This document shows, one piece after another, positions 11,351 through 24,300 of a stretch of DNA of 64,000 bases. A model generated the notes under the pieces. The model ran no database searches, was not told the DNA's origin, and saw only the letters and a list, made by a program, of their open reading frames with translations. Source of the stretch: Morchella semilibera (lineage: Eukaryota; Ascomycota; Pezizomycetes; Pezizales; Morchellaceae); assembly GCA_009192285.1 (NCBI GenBank), contig WBVU01000003.1:1519973-1583972 (forward strand). Direction: 5' to 3'. A program made the position numbers and the translations under genes. How positions within the stretch are numbered: position 1 is the first letter of the stretch; every line of letters starts with the position of its first letter.

Positions 11351-12797
11351 ATGAACACAACCAAATCACCCAAGCACATCCTTGATCTTCCAAATGGTCA
11401 GCCATTCGCCCTCCCCACCTCCTCCCCCACCTCCCACTCCCCCCTCCTCCCCCCTACCACCCCCCCCCCCCCCGCCCCTGTATCTTTATTTATCTTTCAC
11501 ATATATACTAACCTTTCCTGGCATTCTTTTGTTAGAAATCCTGACTCTCTCCCTTGAACACCTTGACGGGGTTAGCCTTGGGCGCTGTTTAAAGGTCTCT
11601 AGGCGTTTCAACGTTATCGCGAAATCCGAGCTTATCTGGGCCAAGACCGTTTCTCCTTTGCACCTAAACTCGCCAACACCTTATGAATCTTTCAGAGAGT
11701 TATATGCAGCACTTCACCAACACTTTTGGCTTCATGACCGTGTTTGGCATGGTGATCGCCAGTTTACAGGTTGCCTCTTCATCGGGCGCTACAACCATAA
11801 GCTCGGTGCAATTCAGATCTACAATCTTTTGGCGCATAGCGGAAACCTTGCCCCCTCAAGTGTGAAAGAATGGTCCCTAGACCCTTCTGTTTTTATATCA
11901 GATATCCAACCAGATGTACGACTATGGGAAGCTCCGATCTTCAGTCTTACAAAAAGTACACCTCCGAACGCACAGTTCGAAATACAGCCACCATCCACGT
12001 GGGGATCGATAGCATGCTCTCTTTCTCGCACCACAGAGATACCTGTTCATCGACAGGTCTCCTCAATGTCACTCTGGCCGCCAACGAATATACCTTCTGC
12101 TGAGCGCACACGTAATAGCTCCGAGCACGGTTATAGAGATGGTGAGCATCAGCCGGGATCAATAGCTGATGCTTCACAAAAGCTTTTCCGGCTCAGAAAG
12201 TGGATGAGATTTGACAATGTTGGTGGATCCACTGCGGATAGGTTGCCATATCCTATGAAGGAAACGTTCGAAACGTTTGCAGCGCTAGACAACTGGTTAT
12301 ATACCCCCGACGAACAGCACCCATATAGGGGGTTGTGGGTTGGTGATTATTCGGTCCATGGATGGGAATTCATTCTTTTTCATCAACCCAATCCTAATAG
12401 ATTGGAAGGCATTAAAATCACTGGCGATATCCACGTGCCACGTGGTGAATATACTTTCATTGTCGAGGATCTCGCGAATATTTCACGCATTGCTCATGAG
12501 GTAGAATGGCCAGGTGCGAAAGCTGTTAAAGGGAAGGGACAAATTGCAGCAAGTCAGTTCGTAGACAGTCAGTGGTTCCCTTCCTAGTTCCTAGATTTTC
12601 CCATTCTCTATTGCCTAACGAACCAAGCAGGTAGATTTGTCAACATCGAGGTAATTTTTATCGGGCCGGACAACATCGCGTTGCATTGGTTGGATGAAAA
12701 TCTTCGGCACATTAGCAAAATGAATCGACTAGACATCAACAAACTTATCTATAGCAATCAGGCGATTGATTTTACCTCTCGGGAGATCGATGGATAG
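11351..12797 (+). CDS. F-box protein, FBXO31-like
   Basis: Exons are 11351-11396, 11536-12567 and 12631-12797, giving 414 residues. Splicing the first intron creates a clean F-box near the N-terminus: LDLPNEILTLSLEHLDG then LGRCLKVSRRFNVIAKSELIWAK (about residues 12-55). The C-terminal half matches the conserved beta-sheet region of fungal FBXO31-like proteins: RGLWVGDYSVHGWEF, FHQPNPNRLEGIKITGD, NVPRGE-type VPRGEYTF, then KGKGQIAAS, IGPDNIALHW and RHISKMNRLDI. Such proteins are substrate receptors of SCF (Skp1-Cullin-F-box) ubiquitin ligases; the substrate is unknown. The first intron contains a long C tract (about 11460-11473) that breaks reading if it is not spliced out. The last intron removes an in-frame stop at 12585-12587. 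Its donor could be a few codons earlier; both choices keep the frame. Confidence 0.82.
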
Positions 12798-14859
12798 TAT
12801 GGCCATGGAAAATATTATCCTTTAGTTGTGGGGAAAGGTATTTCTTGACGTAAATTTCAAAAAGTGAACATAGGGTCGAGCTTTAATATGATGTTCTTAT
12901 ATGCATATGGAACCCCACTTATAGGTCATTTGTGGATAGGACTCTCCTAGTATTTATTGCAGTTTACAGTGTATTTTGTACTCTGAAAAATTAACAGCTT
13001 CAATTCCCTGTAAAGATTTAATCAAGTATTAGCGGCCCCATATTTATATCTCCCGCAGACATATACACCTACGAAGATACATATAGTAAAGACATTAAAT
13101 CAGTGACTACCGCATACAACTGAATGCGGCCGAGAATGCCCTGACAATGCCCATATTAGCCAGAAGTGTACGCAATCCGACCGAGACACATGCAATATCT
13201 GACTATACACACCGGCCCTGCCCGTTGAATTATCTCAACTTTGTACAAGATTTTCAAACACAATCCAAGTCATCAATAGTTGGATGGATTCATCTCTGTA
13301 ACACCAATGGGTAAGTGAGGTCTGGGGAATACTTTTGAGAAGCAGTTTTCTGGTTCTGTTGTACTTGCCTTATACTTATTCACTGGCCGAGATTAGTGTA
13401 ATTGATGGTAGTATTGATGATGAACTGAGTGGTGATCGTGATGATATTGCAATGATGAAGATGATGACTATGGTGTTGTAGGCCGCACTACCTTGCCGCC
13501 CCTTGCCGCCTACTGGGCCGCCTCACCTACAAATGCCGCCATTACAATGCCGTAGTTGTGCCGCATTACTACGGTAGGAATATCACCCCGACTTTTGCTA
13601 CTGTACACATGTACTTACTATTATATAAAGCGAGCCCCTATGGCCGAAACCATTCAAACATCATCACACCCGGAATAGATAAATCAAGATCACACCGAGC
13701 CTAAAACGGTTACGACGAAATGAGTATTCGACCGTAAATCCAAAAATAACATACGCCGACACGTTCTGCGCATTTAACGTCCTCGAGTGCCTTTTTGGAC
13801 CTTGCCTGATCTTGAGTACATGTACTCATAAATGCGTTACCGCCAGTCCCTGAATAAGCCTTAGCCCAATTATAGTCCAATTTAGAGACCCACCCAAACG
13901 TTATAAGCATAAAAACAATACTTGAATAATTAGATCATTATCTTGTTATTCGAATATGTGGGCTGACGGTAATGTGTGTATTTCTTCATGAAATATCACT
14001 CGCAACGAACTCCAGCACCGTCCTAACCCTATAGATATATGAACTACGGACTCTCTAGGCGTGGATCTCAAGTCCTCGATATTGAAATTTGTTCCGGTCA
14101 CCCATATAAATAGAACAATCTAGAAGAGTGATACCAGCGATCAGGGGGTCGGCACCAACGTGGGGGATATACTTCATAACAATGATAGTTGGTGGACAGG
14201 ATGTACCAGAGGGCTAAAATAAAAAGATTGGACTAAGATCTACTTAGGTTGAACAAGCCCAAATTTGACGCGATTTATCTGTTATACCCACAGTCATTTA
14301 TCCCTATACAGTTTTCCGTTCAAATAAGCATCCTGTTTGGTCTTGGGTACAGTGGGATATATGCAGTCCATCAAGTAACGTCCATGTAGATCTACCCTCT
14401 TTCTTCAAACTTCATTTCACACTCGGGGGGTTTTGGTGTTTGGCAGCTAATACAAATGGGTCCATTGCTGCTAAAGCTGTGGGAATAAGACCTGGAGGTT
14501 GTGCTTGTAAGGTAACCTCAGATGGGAATTAACAGTTCTCTTCAGATATCTATATGGGGTTTATAAAGGTCAACACTTTTGGAGTAAAAATAAAGAACTG
14601 CCAGTGCATGAAATATCAAGACATGTCTCTGATATCTGTTTACACCGGTATCACATAAAGCTGTTAACGCACCTCCGTATACTTGTCTGTCAAGACAAGG
14701 TTAATAAAATATACAGTCGTGGGTAAAAGAAAAGAGAGAATTGTTGTTAGGGATGGGGTTCGATGATAAGACGTGAGAAATATTCTAGTTAAAACATGCT
14801 GGTATTTTTTCTCTAGCATATTTTATTTCTTGATGTGCCAGGTGTGGCGTACAACGGGA
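12798..14859. other. Convergent intergenic region, 2 kb
   Basis: This lies between the F-box gene and the TRAX gene, which converge. A cluster of TGCCGC(C) repeats occurs at about 13485-13570, and TACATGTA at 13817-13824. The rest is AT-rich with no coding frame that I can support. Both 3' UTRs must lie here. Confidence 0.5.
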
Positions 14860-15810
14860 TCATGCATCATCGTCTTCGTCACAATTACCTCCTTTCCCAC
14901 TGTCAACTGTTCTCTCTGTTAATTCTGGAACCCAGCCTTTCGGCCTTTCACTTCCTCTGACAATAAATCCACAAACTGCTGTCTCGACCTTTTCGACGCA
15001 TAGTTGCATGACAGCCATTTTCTTAGAAACCTCTTTACCCAATAAACCTCCCCCTCCTACAGAAGTATCCAAAGCCTCGAATTGCATCCGTAACTCTCTT
15101 ATGTCGCGCAGCAGTTTCGAAACATCACCACGCGTGGCAATCATTGTAATCCCAAAGCGCATGATTTCGCCGACAAGGTCAAAGATCCCAAGGATGTAGT
15201 CTGCTGGTGTAATTTCTATGAGATTACGGACATTGTCACGCACGGAAGCGAGGGGGATGAGGGATCCGGTGAGAATATAATGATGAAAGGAGAGAGCTTC
15301 AATGTACTCCTGGATCCCACCCGAGATTTGTCTAGCGTAGCGATGGGCGTTGAGGTCTTGGAGGTCAGGTGCAATCGAGGTGAACAGAACTTGAATCTGG
15401 GCGTGGCGGGCCTGGTATTCCTTATCCAGGGATGCAGGGAGTGGAGCTAGTAGCTTCCGGGCACTGTATGATTCAAAACCCAGCTCAGCGACCATAGCGG
15501 GAGTGGAAATAGTATGAGTAATTGGGGTGAGGAGGTGTACCGCTGGAGAGTGAAAATCCTGTGATTGCGTTAATCCCTTTTTTTTTTTTTTTTTTTTTTA
15601 TCAACGCCTTTATCCGCTCTCCCTTTTTCAGATATGGGGTCATTGATGGACTCTGTACATTTTCTTGCTGAGCGCGGTAATATCACGCGAAGCCTTGATG
15701 ACCCGTTCACGACGGTCATGGTGCTCGTCGAGTTCATCACGGAAGTGGTTGAACATGAGAACTATGCTGGATGCTTCCTTCGCTGCATGCTGAACTTTTG
15801 CAGGCGCCAT
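14860..15810 (-). CDS. Translin-associated factor X (TRAX)
   Basis: Exons are 15810-15659, 15558-15541 (18-nt microexon) and 15463-14860, giving 257 residues. The translin fold is clear. Helix 1 carries FRDELDEHHDRRERVIKASRD (split here only by wording) and ITALSKKM; then IFTLQR from the microexon; then RHAQIQVLFTSIAPDLQDLN, the translin/TRAX hallmark GGIQEYIEALSFHHYI, and ADYILGIFDLVGEIMRFGI. TRAX pairs with translin to form the C3PO endoribonuclease, which acts on small RNA passenger strands and tRNA fragments. The acidic E residues in EYIEA and DLVGE correspond to the family's metal-site region. Length fits fungal TRAX (about 250-280). The acidic C-terminal tail (DEDDDA) is unconserved. 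The start at ATG 15810 (MAPAKVQ) precedes the first conserved helix. The first intron carries a long T tract (plus strand about 15577-15599). Confidence 0.9.
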
Positions 15811-17819
15811 TTCCCTTCTTGCGAAGCCCTGGTACGTTGGATGGATTGAATAACTTGAGCGAGCGCTGGGAACTCCGCCGCCAACACTGATAGTCCTGCA
15901 GGAACGGTAGGAGGTTGCTGGTTTTGTTTTGTGAATGAATGCTGCGAGAGCATGTATTTAGAGTATGATTGAGAGAACACACGGACCTACATGTATCTCA
16001 ACGTCATGAACTTCCCGTTACGAGTGGGGTGCCCAGAATGTAAGATGCGCTGATATGGGTACTTCGGGTACCCCGCCCTAAGCGGTCCATGCGTGCAGGA
16101 TTTCGTTCTCCTTCTCCATAAAAAAAAATACTCCTCAATCTCATCTCGAAAAGGACAGCTATGCGAATATGTAACGTATAAATACGTGCATGCATGTACT
16201 TACTTCATATCCGTATCTGAATACATGACCCATGCTTACAAGTGCAATTTAAAAAAACTAGAGAGTACCTAAAATCACCATAGATACATACATGTGCCAG
16301 GTAAGCTGGGCTGTTGATGTCGAAACGGAAGTTTCTAGGCTGGTGGTGGTGGGCATGGGTTTGAGCAGTGAAACATCAGCCGAGTACCTACTTAATTTAC
16401 CAGGCCCCTTTCCAGTCCCCTGTTCGTGAATCTGGCCACTGTGGTGTGGCCAGCGTGTGGCTTCTCGCTGATGCACTAATTCGTTCATCGCCACGAGTAA
16501 CAATAACTTAATGACTGTAGTGGATACTGTCTGAGTAGCGAATGCAGTAAAAATGTACCTAAGGGAGGCTGAGGGGGGCAAGAAAGCTCACCACACGCAC
16601 GCGTACAGGGTGAAAAAATAGATCCAGAGTAGGCCCAGATCCAGAGTAGAGGTAAGAAGTCAGTATTACTCTACTTAGATGCAGCACCTCACATCACTTT
16701 GCATACAGTACTCACATACCACATACATACAACAACCTCTATGGTTCAATAAATGTCTAGAGGGCTGCATGTAAATCCCATTTCATCGTGTTTCCTTCGC
16801 CCACCCGTGTAAACATCGCGTCTGTTGCTATTTCAATCCACCTCTGCAGCCTCACTCCCCCCCCCCCGGGTGTTTCTGTGCTGTGTGTTGTGCTCGCTCA
16901 CTCAATAATACCGTAAAGTACTGTGCTCAATTGTGGTCCTGGCCGCCCGTCCTTCTCACCCCCCTCGGCCTCGTCGTATTTCACCATCCTTCTCCTATAC
17001 TCATTCCTCCTCTACGATACCTACCTACCGTTCACTTACCCCCCCCCCCCCCACCTAACACTCTCCCTCCCTCACTTCCTCGCCTGTTAGTCCAACACTT
17101 CCACATACGTATCCTGGCATTTCTACATACAGGCAGACGTACAGACATATACCTATACGGACATACTCATTTTCCCCTTTACTCGGAAAAACCGCACTCC
17201 TTGTCGCTTAAACTCCTCCAGAACCTTGAGGAATCTTGACTGATCCTCTCATTAATTAATTGCTCTTCCTCCTTCTCATCCATTCGCGCGTTACACTCAC
17301 TACTCCTGAAACTTTCAACCCGCGGCTACCCTACCGGTCCAACGTCGCAACCATCATTCCCGCCGGCGGGGCGGTGTGGAGCTGCTGCCACTATTTTCCC
17401 TCCACAAACCTAAAAACCTCTCTGTACCTTTCCGTCCCGCAGTACTTGAGAGAACACGCGGTAAACAAACATCAACAAGACTACCCCTCTATCCCTTCCC
17501 TCCTCTTGCTCCTCTCTCGTCTCCCTTTCTCCCCTTTCATCCATAACATTCGTTCATCCCTGTGATTATTCATCCACTATCCTTTATCCCAAACTCCAGC
17601 AGAACAGACCCTTCCGTCTGCAGCTCTTTGCATTCCTCCTTTCCTCCACCGTGAGGTAATAGGGTGTTCCCCAAGAGAGAGAAAAAACACAGTTTCCAGA
17701 ACGGATTGAAAAAAAGCAATACCATTTCCTTCCCCGCCAGCCTAGCTCGGAAATAGTCGAGTAAAATTCACGAGATATCTGTCATAAACTAGAAAGTTTA
17801 ATAGATATTCAAGACGATA
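15811..17819. other. Divergent intergenic region, 2 kb
   Basis: This holds the promoters of TRAX (-) and the low-complexity gene (+). There is a TACATGTA near 15988, further ACATGTA/CATGTAC variants near 16190 and 16285, and C runs near 16858-16867 and 17041-17052. The last ~900 bases are pyrimidine-rich (CT), typical of fungal promoters and 5' UTRs upstream of the ATG at 17820. No gene is seen. Confidence 0.5.
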
Positions 17820-19637
17820 ATGGCCTCCCCGGAAGCGACACGCACTGGAGGCTCCCGCCCTACTGGGGCCGGTGGTGTCAAAGGCTTACTCGCCATGTTC
17901 GAAAAATCAAATCCTGCTTCCCCAGCTCCCACGAATGGTAGCACTACGGCCGGCACTTCCTCTCGAGATCAGAGCCCTGCGGCTCCTAAGCCACTTGGTA
18001 AGGTCAAGACCTCATTCGTGGCTGTTACTGGGAGCAACAATGGGCTTCTCGGGCTACAGAAGGTACCAGTCAGTCCCTCAGTGACAAGTCCCACCATTAC
18101 CTTTCCCGAAGGCCAAAAGCTGTCCGGAGAGGCTTTAGAGGCTTTAGGGAAGCAACACCCTGCAATTGACACTAGAGACCAAATCGCAGAGGCGCTTAAT
18201 GGAGTGAGGACACCTGATGAGTTGAATTCCAAGAAAGATTTTGGAATTATAAACGGCGGACGTCTTTCACAGCCAAAGCAGGAGCCGGTCAAACCCACCG
18301 TATTGCTTCCCGCTTTTGAGAAGGTTTCTACGAAGAAGGATGAAGCCCCGGTCACGCCAATTGAACCAGTCCGCGAGGGAGATGTGGAGAAAAAGGAAGA
18401 ACAGGCAAAGCCCGCTAAGGAAGAGCCAAAGCCGAAGTCTAGTATGGTTAAAGGTGCGCCAGCACCAAGGTCTCCTACCAAATCTGCCTCCTCCAGCAGA
18501 ACCGCCAAGTCGGTAACTGCTAATAAATCCGGGAAGACTCTCTCACTCCCCCCATCAAAGTCTAATACTACATCCCCGCTCCCCTCCCCGGCATTCCCTC
18601 CCAAGAGCCCAGCACGCAATGCCACATCAAGTTCAAGTTCTTTATCAAGAGCGAAACCAACCACAAGTGCTACAAACACTACCTCCGCATCTTCAAGGGC
18701 TCGCACCCCCGCTGCCGCATCGACGCCGACATCGACATCGACAGCACCAAAGCCCCGCCCAGCCACAACCACAGTGAAAGCGAAAGCGGCAGCAGCACAA
18801 AAGCCAGAGGTAGCTAAGACAGCACGTGAGCCAGCAAAGCCTCCGACAATTCGTAGTTCTGCATTCGCTCCTACCACAGCGTCTGCGGCAGCCCGCAACA
18901 ACAGAGCACCATCATCCGCTTCTGTACGTAACCGGTCCCCGCCAGAAGGTTCCGTTGCCATGCGTCGGGGCAATTCTGGGACAGGTTCGTCCAGGCCCGG
19001 GAGAAAAGAGCAAAGATCCCCCCAGAGACCCCAAACCTCAGCTGCGATTAGGAATCCAAATAGATCCAGTGTTGGATCTGTGGCAAGCGCTGCCCCTGCA
19101 GGCGCAGGAGGCGACTTCTTGTCTCGCATGATGAGGCCAACAACCGCCAGTGCTGGCAAGGTTTCAGACAAAAAACCCCCCGTAGGTGCACCCTCAAAAC
19201 GCTCAGCATCTGTAGCCAGCACTAGTCGCAGACGGGAACCATCTTTACCGCCATCAAAAACTAGATTGGTAAAGCAGAAGACAGGCGAAAATAAGACAGA
19301 GGTCGTTCAGGAAGCCGTTCCAGAAGTGAAAGAAAGTATCGCCGAAGCTGTGCAAGAGTCTAAGGCTGAGACCCCCGAAGAGCTAGTAGCTCCTGTGGAA
19401 AGCACAGAGCCTGCAGACAAGGTTGTTGAGCAAGCCCCAGTGGAGCAAGCAGATGCTGGGGAAGCTTCCACTGAGAAAGCCCCTGTCGCGATCGAAGTAT
19501 CTATTGCAACAGATGGGGTCGAGGTGAATGGGGAGGATGAAGGGCAATCACCTACCACCACCACATCATCAACCACCCTGGTACATGAGGGTGAGGGGAG
19601 GGATGGTGAAGAACCAGCACCCCTGGTTAAGGAGTGA
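17820..19637 (+). CDS. Low-complexity Ser/Ala/Pro/Thr-rich protein
   Basis: This is a single 605-residue exon. Near the N-terminus there is a short ordered-looking segment GGVKGLLAMFEKS (about residues 18-30), then KVKTSFVAVTGSN (about 61-73). A region that may be helical follows (SGEALEALGKQHPAIDTRDQIAEALNGV, residues ~100-127, quoted in two parts here: SGEALEALGKQHPA and DTRDQIAEALNGV). Residues 200-480 are disordered and basic, with many SPTK/SPP-type sites and A/S/T runs. The last 120 residues are strongly acidic (Glu/Val/Ala-rich). No transmembrane segment or signal peptide is visible. The N-terminal LLAMFE and FVAV motifs remind me of poorly described fungal 'mucin-like' cytosolic proteins, but I cannot name it. 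The charge split (basic middle, acidic tail) could suit a cytoskeletal or cortical adaptor; that is speculation. Confidence 0.75.
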   Translation: MASPEATRTGGSRPTGAGGVKGLLAMFEKSNPASPAPTNGSTTAGTSSRDQSPAAPKPLGKVKTSFVAVTGSNNGLLGLQKVPVSPSVTSPTITFPEGQKLSGEALEALGKQHPAIDTRDQIAEALNGVRTPDELNSKKDFGIINGGRLSQPKQEPVKPTVLLPAFEKVSTKKDEAPVTPIEPVREGDVEKKEEQAKPAKEEPKPKSSMVKGAPAPRSPTKSASSSRTAKSVTANKSGKTLSLPPSKSNTTSPLPSPAFPPKSPARNATSSSSSLSRAKPTTSATNTTSASSRARTPAAASTPTSTSTAPKPRPATTTVKAKAAAAQKPEVAKTAREPAKPPTIRSSAFAPTTASAAARNNRAPSSASVRNRSPPEGSVAMRRGNSGTGSSRPGRKEQRSPQRPQTSAAIRNPNRSSVGSVASAAPAGAGGDFLSRMMRPTTASAGKVSDKKPPVGAPSKRSASVASTSRRREPSLPPSKTRLVKQKTGENKTEVVQEAVPEVKESIAEAVQESKAETPEELVAPVESTEPADKVVEQAPVEQADAGEASTEKAPVAIEVSIATDGVEVNGEDEGQSPTTTTSSTTLVHEGEGRDGEEPAPLVKE

Positions 19638-21381
19638 TAGGAACATCCTCCACAAGTTATGCCCACCCGTGCGCACCTAAATTTAATGTGCATGGTACTA
19701 GTCTCTATTGTATGAGCAGATTGTGGGATTATACTATTTTCTTCTCTTCCTTTGCATTCATTTTTTATTCTTGCTTACTTTCGACTTTTCCACTTCTTCT
19801 GTGCTATGGTTGTTTAAGATTACCTTACTATTTTTAAAGAAGCGTTGCCTAGGTGTTCTATTTGTTTTATTTGCTGGAGCCAACGGGGGGTCAGAGATGT
19901 TTCGGGTGGGGAACGTTTGCCTTTTATATTTATATAGCATTTCTTCTTATCATTTCGTTTTAACCTCGAGAATGTATTAAGTTTCATCTGTATCTTTTTC
20001 TTTTGCTTCTATTCGACTAAAGCAGTAGGCGTATATATCCAATCTGCGGTTTATTTACGAAATGTGTAGCGGTTTTTACCTTTTATCATTCCCGATAACT
20101 TATGTTGGAGGAGAGTATAGAGTAAGTGAAGAATGTGGATCAAGACAATGTGTTAGGATTTTTTTCATTCCTTTTTTCTATTCATTAGGGCCTGGTTTTT
20201 TTTATATCTCAGTATTACTAACTTGTAATAATTCTCTTTTTAAAGTCCATGTTGCCCATGTCCTAGCCTCAGCAGATTTTCTTTGTCATGACTTCTGTAG
20301 TGGTATATTGTATCCCATATTCGCGTGTCGAAGTTTGGTAGCCTTTCGTGTATTTTTTTTTTAGTGAACCAAGGGGACATACTTTATATTCAACAATGTC
20401 GTAGGATCTCTTAGAGATTTGTAGTATACAGGGGAATTCACTTGGCTAATCAAGTTTGTAAAGCCAAAATTCGTCAAATTTCTGGACAAGTGATGCTTCA
20501 TGAGTACCTCCCGGGTCCTCATATCTTATTATGTGCTACACACATGTTGATAAGCAATTGATCACTCAGTCTAAAGTACATTGGGCCGAACAAAATTTGT
20601 TAATGAAGGAGGGGTACAAGGACGTTCGAACACGTCTAGCAGAGTCTGCAGAGTATGTACTCTACATGTATGTACCTCTCACACCAATTAAGAAAAATCA
20701 AACCCGGAAAGGCTAGTTCAAGGACGTTTGGTTGGTTGGCTGCTGTTGTGATATCTTCCCCACCATTTTACTCATGCAGGCGTCCTTGTTCGCCAAGCGT
20801 TCTTGAATTCTTGAGAAGAGGAGCAAAACAAACAACAATAACAACAACAAAGACACCAACTCTTTGTCTATGAAAAGCCCTTTGCCTGCTGTCTATGGGA
20901 GGTACTTAGGGTGAAATAACTCGAGAGTGGGTTGATTTTTTGAGCGATTGATCAAGTGAGGGAGGGAGTCGAGTCGGCCCCTGCAAGTCAAACATATCTT
21001 TTGTCTTTCTGCACCACCCCCCCGTCTTCCCCATTCATAGACACCGTTCATTGTCAACACCCATCACTTCCTCTCTACAGTCCAGCAACCTCACTGGTCT
21101 GTCTCTCACCTCATACCACACCACCCACCCTCTTCCCAAAGGGACAATTACTGCTTCTCGGTTGCCTGCTGTAATGTCCGAGTAAATTTTGTTAGCCTCA
21201 ACTATCACAGCCAACCTATCCTTCCAACCATTCCCCCTCCAGTCTCACCTCGTAGTCACGGTACAACGCGAGCTACAGACGTGAACGCACGCTCGTGCAT
21301 TAACCAACAACAAAAAACGTCAACAATAACATCAGCCTTCATCAAGAACAAGACTCACGCATTAACAATCGATCAGCCATA
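19638..21381. other. Intergenic region between two plus-strand genes
   Basis: The first ~750 bases are AT- and T-rich and look like 3' UTR and terminator. A TACATGTA lies at 20663-20670. From about 20950 to 21380 the sequence is CT-rich and then A/C-rich, a typical fungal promoter and 5' leader for the spindle pole gene. No gene is supported. Confidence 0.5.
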
Positions 21382-24300
21382 ATGGCTTATTTCGACGAGA
21401 CAGATTATCCATCTGGCCCTGTCATGGCCGACCCTGATAACGACCGACTTCGGTTAGGACGTGAACTCGCGCGTGATTTCCAATCTAATTCTTTCTCTTC
21501 TTCGTCTTCTCGGGGCGGTGGTCGCCACAACAACGACGACAGCGGCACGCTCGATTCGTTTGACATTTCAAACGACGCACAAGGGATGTCCACTCGCAAA
21601 ATTGACATGCTTCAACAGACACCAACAATAAACACCCAACTACTGAACCAATTCCCCGACTTTTCAATGGCTGGAAATGATATTACCGAAGATACCATGG
21701 AGATTGGGCGTGGAGCTAACAGAAATAATAACAATAACAAAAATAATAATAACAAAGATGATAGCCTTCGGTCAATCGATTTTTCATCCCACCATCCCTT
21801 CTCGATCGGTGGAAGTACTCGAAAGTCGGTGGGAAGACTTTTCTCCAGTCTCCCCGCCGAGCGAAAGAACAGCTCCGGAAGTGCGCACTCAGATGAGCTT
21901 CGAGGTTCAAGCCGAACCGCTGGAAGTAAGGGTAAAGAGACGGAGGGGGCGCGAGCAGCTCAGGCCTCAAATGGTCAGATGTTGGGAAGCATGATTAACT
22001 TTGATCTGTCTCAGCTCGAGGTCTCGACGCCACAAAACAACAGGCGGACGAAGACAAGTGGAACAAAGGTTGGGGATTTTGTATCTAGCAGCAGCGGCGG
22101 GTCACAATCGCGCTTTGCCGGTATCCAGCGAACCCTTGAACGCGATGCCGAAGAATCTGGCTCTGATGCTGGCAGTATTAAGCGTCGGGGTGGATTCGGA
22201 AATACTCGTTTCGGCGGTTCCCCTAAGCCTCGACAAACAAAGGCAACTACTAAGGAGAAAGGTGTCGCCCGTATCCCAGAACACGGTGGGAACGATCTCA
22301 CAGATGACCTCCCGGCAATGATTGCCAAAACTCGAAAACAGCCTGCAGCGAAAATTCCACAAAATTTCAAATCTACCGATGCATTCTTACATGAGCTCGG
22401 CCTAGAAGGCAACACAACATCTACAGACATGAAAAATAAGCTTCAACAGCTGAAAAGCTACAATTCAGGCAAAAGAGGTGATAACACAACTATTGGTATT
22501 ACACAGCAATCTTTCATGCTCCCGGAAATGTCAGACTTGTCGGAGCTTATCTCTGGATATCCCGGAGATGCAACTAGAATGTCAATGAAGAAGGGGCCGT
22601 TTGGCAATACCAAGGATCATAGGGCTATCGATTCCATACCAGTTCCACACGATGAACGTGCAATATTAATGGCAATGCGACTGCTCCAAGAGAAAGTCGC
22701 AAAGCTGGAGGGCTCTAAGGCAGAGGCAGAACATCGTTGCATGAGACTTGAAAATGAGCTCCGAAGGAGCGAGACGCGCGCTCAAATGGAACGACAGAAG
22801 TCGAAAGCAGTTGGTGAGAGTCTTGACCGGAAACGCAGCGGCGATAGTGCCTTTGGTGGCAGCGAGGATGGTGATTCACAGGAGAGAATGAGGGAGAAGG
22901 CAAAACTAGAACTTCAAATGGAGAAACTCAGTACGTCCAACCAACTTGATTCCTGTTAATGATATACTAATATGCTTCCCATCTCTACAGAGCTAGAAAG
23001 CGCAGTTAACAGCTTACACACACAGCTTGATAGGTCTACCAGAGACCTTGAGACCGCCAAGATTGCACTAAAACACATGCAGGAGGAACGTAACCATGCT
23101 GTCAATTCTGTAGCAATGGCAATTGCAAATAATGAAGACCTTAAAAGTACCATTACTGAGCTTCAGACAGAAATTGAGAGACTGCGCCAAGAAAACCTTG
23201 AGCAGAGTAAGCTGCTTGGACTGGAACGGGAAGAGTGGAAGGGCCGAGAAGACCGTCTGAGGCGGAAGGCTAAGGTTGCCAAGGAGGCTGCCATGATCGC
23301 AGAGGGTGTAATGAATGAGGCTGCAAAGCGTGAGGTGATCACCGCTACAGCAGAGCAGAAGGCGGAAAGGGAAGCTGTAAAGGTGGAGAGGAGGGAGCAG
23401 CGTGCTAGGGAGAAGGAGGCAGCCAGAGAGGCCGAAAGGGAACAAGAACGGCTTACCATGGAGTCATACGCAAGGAGACAAAGGGAGGCGGATGACAAGC
23501 GGGAGCAGGAACGCATTGCTGAGCAGCAAAAGAAGCTCGATGACCTAATCAAGCAGCAGCTTATGGAACTTCGCCCGGATATTCCTCTCGAGGCATTAAG
23601 AAACAACCAGGCATTAGTTGAATCTAACAGGTTGCTGGCCAAAGAACGACCATTCACTTTACCGAAAAGATCTAGGAATGTAGCTATCAACAGGGCAGAA
23701 GACGGAGGGGTACCTGGCGATACGGCCGTGGAGGGGGTCCTTGAGAAGGGAAAGAAACTCGAGAAAATGGTCGCTGCAGATGACACACTTATATCTATTT
23801 CTGTAAGTCCATCCATGTCAAAGCTCTAAAACCTTCATATTCAACTAACATGTGATCAAAAAGCCCGAGGACATTAGAAGGATAGCGAGAAATATCAGTG
23901 AAGAGAGGAGGAAGAGAAAGGCAGCTGTTGCTGCTGCCAGCACTGCCGCTCTCGAAATTACAGCGGAGGAGGATGCCCGATCCAAGGAACAGCAACGGCC
24001 AAAGTCTAGAACATCTACCAAGAAGTCAGTCACAGCAAAATCTTTGAACCAAACTGAATCTGGCGAACCTTCTACTACAAGACCTCTTGGGCCCGGGAAA
24101 GCGCCCAAAGCAGTCAGGATAGAAAAACTTGACAAAAGCAAACAGGCCGAAAAACCTACTGTCCCCCCAGTTGTCCAGTCACATCCTCAGCCCCCCAAGG
24201 TCCCATCAGACCCCATACCAGAAACCCAATCTCAGCAGCCGGCAAAGAAAACGAGACTCGTCAAGAAGGTTATTTACTATTACGACGAGGAGTTAACCGT

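Noticed and set aside
17969-19222. 417-codon minus-strand frame inside the low-complexity gene
   Set aside because: It mirrors the skewed codon use of the plus-strand gene, which has the better start context and composition; classed as a shadow frame.
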